Positions 13,432 to 16,501 of a DNA stretch of 16,501 nucleotides are shown piece after piece (position 1 is the stretch's first letter; every line of letters starts with the position of its first letter). The notes beneath the pieces were generated by a model. It saw only the letters and a list, made by a program, of their open reading frames with translations. It was not told the DNA's origin and did no database searches. This DNA comes from an uncultured Eubacteriales bacterium (GTDB lineage: Bacteria; Bacillota; Clostridia; Lachnospirales; Lachnospiraceae), in the NCBI GenBank assembly GCA_900557175.1, contig USSL01000017.1, positions 1 to 16,501 of the forward strand, read 5' to 3'. The translations under genes were made by a program, and so were the position numbers.

Positions 13432-14712
13432 TTATTTATTCTCCTGTGCTGCGTAAAATTCTTTTGCCTTTTCTGTCACATAAGATTTCCACTGCGGCTG
13501 ATCTTTTGCCATACGCGGACGGATATAATTTTCAACCATACCGTCAACACCGCCGTCAATGACTTTATGTTCTGTCAGCGACATGTAAAGCGCCGGTTCT
13601 CCCGGAGGGCAGCCCGGAATCCATAAACCTTTATCTGCCCATTTCTTTGTACAGTTGCCATGAAGAATAATCTTATCCTTTGGCTTATCCGGCAATGTGT
13701 TTCGAGGACCTACAACGACTGTCGTATCTGAATTTTTCTCATATTCTCCGATGGCCTTTAATGTTTCCATATTCAGTGCCAAAAGTGCCTGACAGCTTGA
13801 ACATGCGCCCTCACAACGGATGTCATATTCAGGCCAGCGGGAAGCCATATCGCCAAGATACGGAATCCACATTTTCTTATAAACATCCTCAACTTTTTCA
13901 CCGACAATCTCAATATTTTCACGGTGTGTTGTGCCAAGTCCGGCTTCTTGCGCCGCACGGAAATAATCGACCTTTTCAGTATCAATACCGACAACATCGC
14001 AGGCAATCAAATCAAGGGCGACCGGATCATAGCTTCCCATAATCACGCCGACTTCAAGCGGTGTCGGGGTGTGCGGGCTGTAGCCGCTGGCAACATTAAT
14101 TGCATCGACAATGTTAATGTCCGGACGGACTGCCCACCACACATCCATCATCGCCATTGTCAGGTTCTGCTGATGCATGGTGTGATGCACGCCGTCCTGA
14201 ACTGTTCCTTTAATATTTTTAAGGGCACAGCTAAATACCATCGAGGCGTGGGCTTTCATAATTGGCAGGTTGATAATATGATCCGCCTCAAGTAAAAGCT
14301 TCGGAAGCTTACATTTTTTAATATTGGAGCGATAGCCTCTGACAGCCACATTGACAAGATCTTTTTCAGCCTTAATATCGTAAAGCTCAACGCCCTCCTC
14401 CTCTGCAACTTTTGCCATGCCGGATACTTCAAAGCACTCCATTGTATCACAGCCGATGGCTGCACTTTCCGCAACAACGATACGGTACGGCTGCGCCTTT
14501 TTAACTTCGCGGATGACCGCTCTTAATGTTTCCGGATTTGTGCACACAGCACTCTCCGGCGGCGCTGCATGGCCTGCGTTCGGTTTTAAAACAACCGTTT
14601 CTCCTTTTTTAATCATATTTGTGACGCCGCCTAAAAGGTCAAACACCTTTGTCACACTTGCCTGAATATCGCCCTCTTTGGCGATTGCTACTAAAGATTT
14701 CTTATCTGCCAT
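13432..14712 (-). CDS. DUF362-family protein with cysteine cluster
   Basis: This 426-residue protein of the DUF362 family starts at ATG 14712, seven bases after GGAGGG; the in-frame ATG at 14727 would place the ribosome-binding site in the coding region. The family core is visible in GETVVLKPNAGHAAPPES (37-54), HIINLPIMKAH (145-155) and the CALKNIKGTVQDGVHHTMH stretch (162-180). The C-terminal third has CX3CX2C at Cys300, Cys304 and Cys307 plus Cys354 and Cys368, which could hold an iron-sulfur cluster. DUF362 proteins are often linked to ferredoxin-like domains, but the exact function is unknown. It lies 18 bases after the CoA-transferase B gene, which suggests a shared role in an acyl-CoA or hydroxy-acid step. 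Confidence 0.8.
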   Translation of the reverse strand: MADKKSLVAIAKEGDIQASVTKVFDLLGGVTNMIKKGETVVLKPNAGHAAPPESAVCTNPETLRAVIREVKKAQPYRIVVAESAAIGCDTMECFEVSGMAKVAEEEGVELYDIKAEKDLVNVAVRGYRSNIKKCKLPKLLLEADHIINLPIMKAHASMVFSCALKNIKGTVQDGVHHTMHQQNLTMAMMDVWWAVRPDINIVDAINVASGYSPHTPTPLEVGVIMGSYDPVALDLIACDVVGIDTEKVDYFRAAQEAGLGTTHRENIEIVGEKVEDVYKKMWIPYLGDMASRWPEYDIRCEGACSSCQALLALNMETLKAIGEYEKNSDTTVVVGPRNTLPDKPKDKIILHGNCTKKWADKGLWIPGCPPGEPALYMSLTEHKVIDGGVDGMVENYIRPRMAKDQPQWKSYVTEKAKEFYAAQENK

Positions 14713-14730
14713 TTTGTTTCCCTCCATTAA

Positions 14731-15378
14731 TTATTCTTCATACATTAAAGTAAGATTTTCATCCACATGAAGCATCGGTTCAATACGCGCCTGTATTTCC
14801 TCCGGCGTATGTCCCGGTGCAATTTCTGTCAGCCACAGTCCGTCCTCACGGATTTCCATTACACCGTACTCTGTCACAATATAATCAACACATTGAAGAC
14901 CTGTCAGCGGAAATGTACAATGTTTTAAAATTTTCGGTTTGCCGTCTTTTGTGCAAAGCTCCATCGCAACAATAACCTTTTTGGCGCCAATTGCCAGATC
15001 CATGGCACCGCCCATGCCAAAGGCACGTCCCGGCGAAGCCCAGTTAGCCAGATCACCGTTTTCGGCAACCTGTAAGCCGCCAAGCACTGTCGCATCAACT
15101 CTCCCGCCCCGGATCATTCCAAAAGAAATGTCATGTCCGAAAGCTGCGCCGCCCCTGACCGGCACAAATTCCATCGCACTTGCATTGCAGTAGCTTTCTG
15201 TCTTTTCAATTCCCGAAGCCGTCTCTCCTGTACCGAGATATCCGTTTTCTGTCTGGAAAAGAACACCCGGCTCGGAAAACGCGGTACAAAGCCCCGGAAT
15301 ACCGATACCTAAATTCACAACATCACCTGAATGAAAATAGGCGGCGGCCCGTTTTGCAATAATTTCTCTCACTGTCAT
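14731..15378 (-). CDS. CoA-transferase family I, subunit B
   Basis: This 215-residue small-subunit protein is normal in length for the AtoA/ScoB family. GIGIPG (24-29) is the family start motif. The catalytic glutamate that forms the glutamyl-CoA thioester is Glu44 in FQTENGYLGTG. GHDISFGMIRGGRVDATVLG and the GGAMDLAIGAKKVIVAME segment are typical of the fold. With subunit A it moves CoA between carboxylic acids, for example acetyl-CoA and a ketoacid or short-chain acid. The ATG overlaps the stop of subunit A by four bases (ATGA). The acid used cannot be read from the sequence. The gene symbol is left blank because AtoA, ScoB and related types cannot be told apart here. Confidence 0.92.
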   Translation of the reverse strand: MTVREIIAKRAAAYFHSGDVVNLGIGIPGLCTAFSEPGVLFQTENGYLGTGETASGIEKTESYCNASAMEFVPVRGGAAFGHDISFGMIRGGRVDATVLGGLQVAENGDLANWASPGRAFGMGGAMDLAIGAKKVIVAMELCTKDGKPKILKHCTFPLTGLQCVDYIVTEYGVMEIREDGLWLTEIAPGHTPEEIQARIEPMLHVDENLTLMYEE

Positions 15379-16040
15379 TTAAAACGCACCTCCTGACCTA
15401 AAATCATGTCCACAAACGGTGACGGCGTTACAATATTATCATCGGATATTTCGCCTAAGTCAACTAAAAAATCTGCCTCCACAATCGAAAGCTTTCCTGC
15501 CATCGCCCACACCGGGTTTGAATTACAGCCCGTGCCATGATAAGCAATATTTCCGATTGGATCCACAAAACGTCCCCGCGTCAGTGAAATATCCGGGCGA
15601 AGCGCCGGTTCAAGCAGATAATCTTCACCGTCAACTGTTATTGTTTGTCTGCGCTCTGCCACAACCGTGCCGAGGCCCGTTTTCGTAAGTACGCCGCCAA
15701 GCCCTACGCCGCCGCAGCGCATGCGCTCTGTCAGTGTCCCCATCGGATTTAATTCAATTTCAATTTTTCCTGCCTCATAAAGTCCGACAGTCTCCGTATT
15801 TTTACCAATATGCGATGTAATCATTTTATCGACAACGCCGGCATGAACAAGACGTCCAATCGTCACATCCACATCACCGGAATCAATCGAAATAATTGTC
15901 AGATGCTTTGCACCGCTGTCAAGCAGGCACTGAATCAGCTTATTCGGACTGCCGTGATTGGCCTGACCGCCGATAGCGATTGTCTGTCCGTCTTTAAAGC
16001 ATTTTACAATTGCCTCATAATCTGTAATTTTACTTTTCAT
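15375..16040 (-). CDS. CoA-transferase family I, subunit A
   Basis: This 221-residue large-subunit partner of the AtoD/ScoA family is the first gene of the operon. The glycine-rich region IAIGGQANHGSPNKLI (22-37) replaces the common IGGFGLCGIPENLI; the change at QANH is unusual and may affect acyl choice. ELNPMGTLTERMRCGGVGLGG (96-116) and the RPDISLTRGRFVDPIGNIAYHG segment are family hallmarks. AAGAGG lies upstream of the ATG at 16040. A LysR-type gene is divergent from it, with an AT-rich intergenic region that holds a palindrome. LTTR-controlled CoA-transferases usually serve catabolism of an organic acid or ketone. Confidence 0.9.
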   Translation of the reverse strand: MKSKITDYEAIVKCFKDGQTIAIGGQANHGSPNKLIQCLLDSGAKHLTIISIDSGDVDVTIGRLVHAGVVDKMITSHIGKNTETVGLYEAGKIEIELNPMGTLTERMRCGGVGLGGVLTKTGLGTVVAERRQTITVDGEDYLLEPALRPDISLTRGRFVDPIGNIAYHGTGCNSNPVWAMAGKLSIVEADFLVDLGEISDDNIVTPSPFVDMILGQEVRFK

Positions 16041-16061
16041 GAAAACCTCTTATCTATCTTA

Positions 16062-16089
16062 TTGACTTTTTATACAAATGTGCTATATT
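16062..16089 (+). promoter_or_regulatory. Candidate promoter of the LysR-type gene
   Basis: TTGACT (16062-16067) and TATATT (16084-16089) are 16 bases apart on the plus strand. The palindrome at 16091-16104 lies over the expected transcription start, which fits self-repression. Confidence 0.55.
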
Positions 16090-16090
16090 A

Positions 16091-16104
16091 CTAATCATTA
16101 TTAG
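16091..16104. promoter_or_regulatory. Inverted repeat, candidate LysR-type binding site
   Basis: CTAAT-CATT-ATTAG is a perfect inverted repeat in the divergent region between the CoA-transferase operon and the LysR-type gene. The half-site spacing is one base shorter than the T-N11-A consensus, so the assignment is tentative. Confidence 0.45.
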
Positions 16105-16163
16105 ACTTTATTTTTTATAAAATCACAATTTCACTCAATATACCGCAGAAAGGACTTGATTGC

Positions 16164-16501
16164 TTGGACATTAACCGACTCAACGAATTTATTACTCTGG
16201 CCACACTGCTTAACTACAGCAAAGCAGCCAATCAGCTTTATCTGACTCAGCCGGCTTTAAGCCGCCATATCCATGATCTTGAGCAGACACTCGGCACCCA
16301 GCTTTTTATAAGAGATACGCACAACGTTCATCTGACTTCTATCGGAGAAATCTTTTTATCCGAGGCTCAGGAAATTGTTGCCCGCTATAATCATGCCTTA
16401 AAGCTTGTCCATGAAGTATCCTCATCCTTTAAGGGTGAGCTTAAAATCGGCTGTCTCGGCACTGCCTCACAGCCATTTTTATCGGATTTTGTCATCGGTT
16501 T
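16164..16501 (+). CDS. LysR-type transcriptional regulator, 3' end outside window
   Basis: The frame is open from TTG 16164 to the window edge (112 codons of about 290-300). No in-frame ATG lies near the start; AAAGGA (16149-16154) at nine bases supports the TTG. The winged-helix domain reads DINRLNEFITLATLLNYSKA followed by ANQLYLTQPALSRHIHDLEQ and LGTQLFIRDTHNVHLTSIGE, the full LTTR signature with the recognition helix around TQPALSRHI. The linker helix and the start of the effector domain (SSSFKGELKIGCLGT) follow. The gene is divergent from the CoA-transferase operon, its probable target. The effector is unknown because the rest of the sensor domain is missing. Confidence 0.93.
   Translation, partial: MDINRLNEFITLATLLNYSKAANQLYLTQPALSRHIHDLEQTLGTQLFIRDTHNVHLTSIGEIFLSEAQEIVARYNHALKLVHEVSSSFKGELKIGCLGTASQPFLSDFVIG

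Overview
The window reads as two unrelated pieces of Clostridia-type DNA joined near position 1140. Bases 1 to about 1140 are GC-rich, with codons mostly ending in G or C. They carry the 5' half of tmcAL (minus strand) and the 5' third of ackA (plus strand), a divergent pair typical of clostridial core genomes, probably Oscillospiraceae or Ruminococcaceae. At 1131-1151 the ackA frame runs directly into the reverse strand of a NagA gene from a lower-GC genome, and both genes are cut at the same spot. The simplest reading is an assembly chimera at a short shared sequence. Everything from about 1131 to the end is consistent in base composition, codon use and ribosome-binding sites (GGAGG-type), and looks like one Lachnospiraceae-like Firmicute.

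Region 1131-13056 is a LacI-family-controlled catabolic locus. One minus-strand operon runs from a promoter near 7090 down to the junction. It encodes an SsuABC/TauABC-type ABC importer (permease, ATPase, lipoprotein), a class II ketose-bisphosphate aldolase, a SIS-domain GlmS/AgaS-like sugar-phosphate isomerase, a NagB-like deaminase/isomerase broken by an in-frame TAG, and a truncated NagA deacetylase. A second minus-strand operon (promoter near 10770) encodes a PfkA-family kinase, a divergent triose-phosphate-isomerase paralogue and a long LarA-like protein that keeps the nickel-pincer residues. The LacI-type regulator reads divergently from it at 10909. A third minus-strand unit (promoter near 13130) encodes a uridine-kinase-like P-loop protein with an N-terminal extension. 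The same core palindrome CAAACGTTTG lies at 7108-7117, 10800-10809 and 13157-13166. At each promoter it is about 40 bp from the -10 hexamer and upstream of the -35, so the three units look like one regulon, and the placement suggests activation.

Taken together, the genes suggest import of a small, possibly anionic compound. Phosphorylation, deacetylation and amino- or keto-isomerisation would follow, then a second phosphorylation and aldol cleavage to trioses. Several enzymes differ from the standard family motifs (NagB-like, SIS, TPI-like, PFK-like), so the substrate is probably not ordinary GlcNAc or GalNAc. I cannot identify it from sequence alone.

Region 13140-16501 is a separate set. 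It holds a two-subunit CoA-transferase, a DUF362 protein with a CX3CX2C cluster and a 96-residue protein of unknown function in one minus-strand operon. A LysR-type regulator reads divergently and is cut by the window end. No stretch longer than 300 bases lacks a gene. I saw no tRNA, rRNA, CRISPR array, insertion sequence or phage gene.
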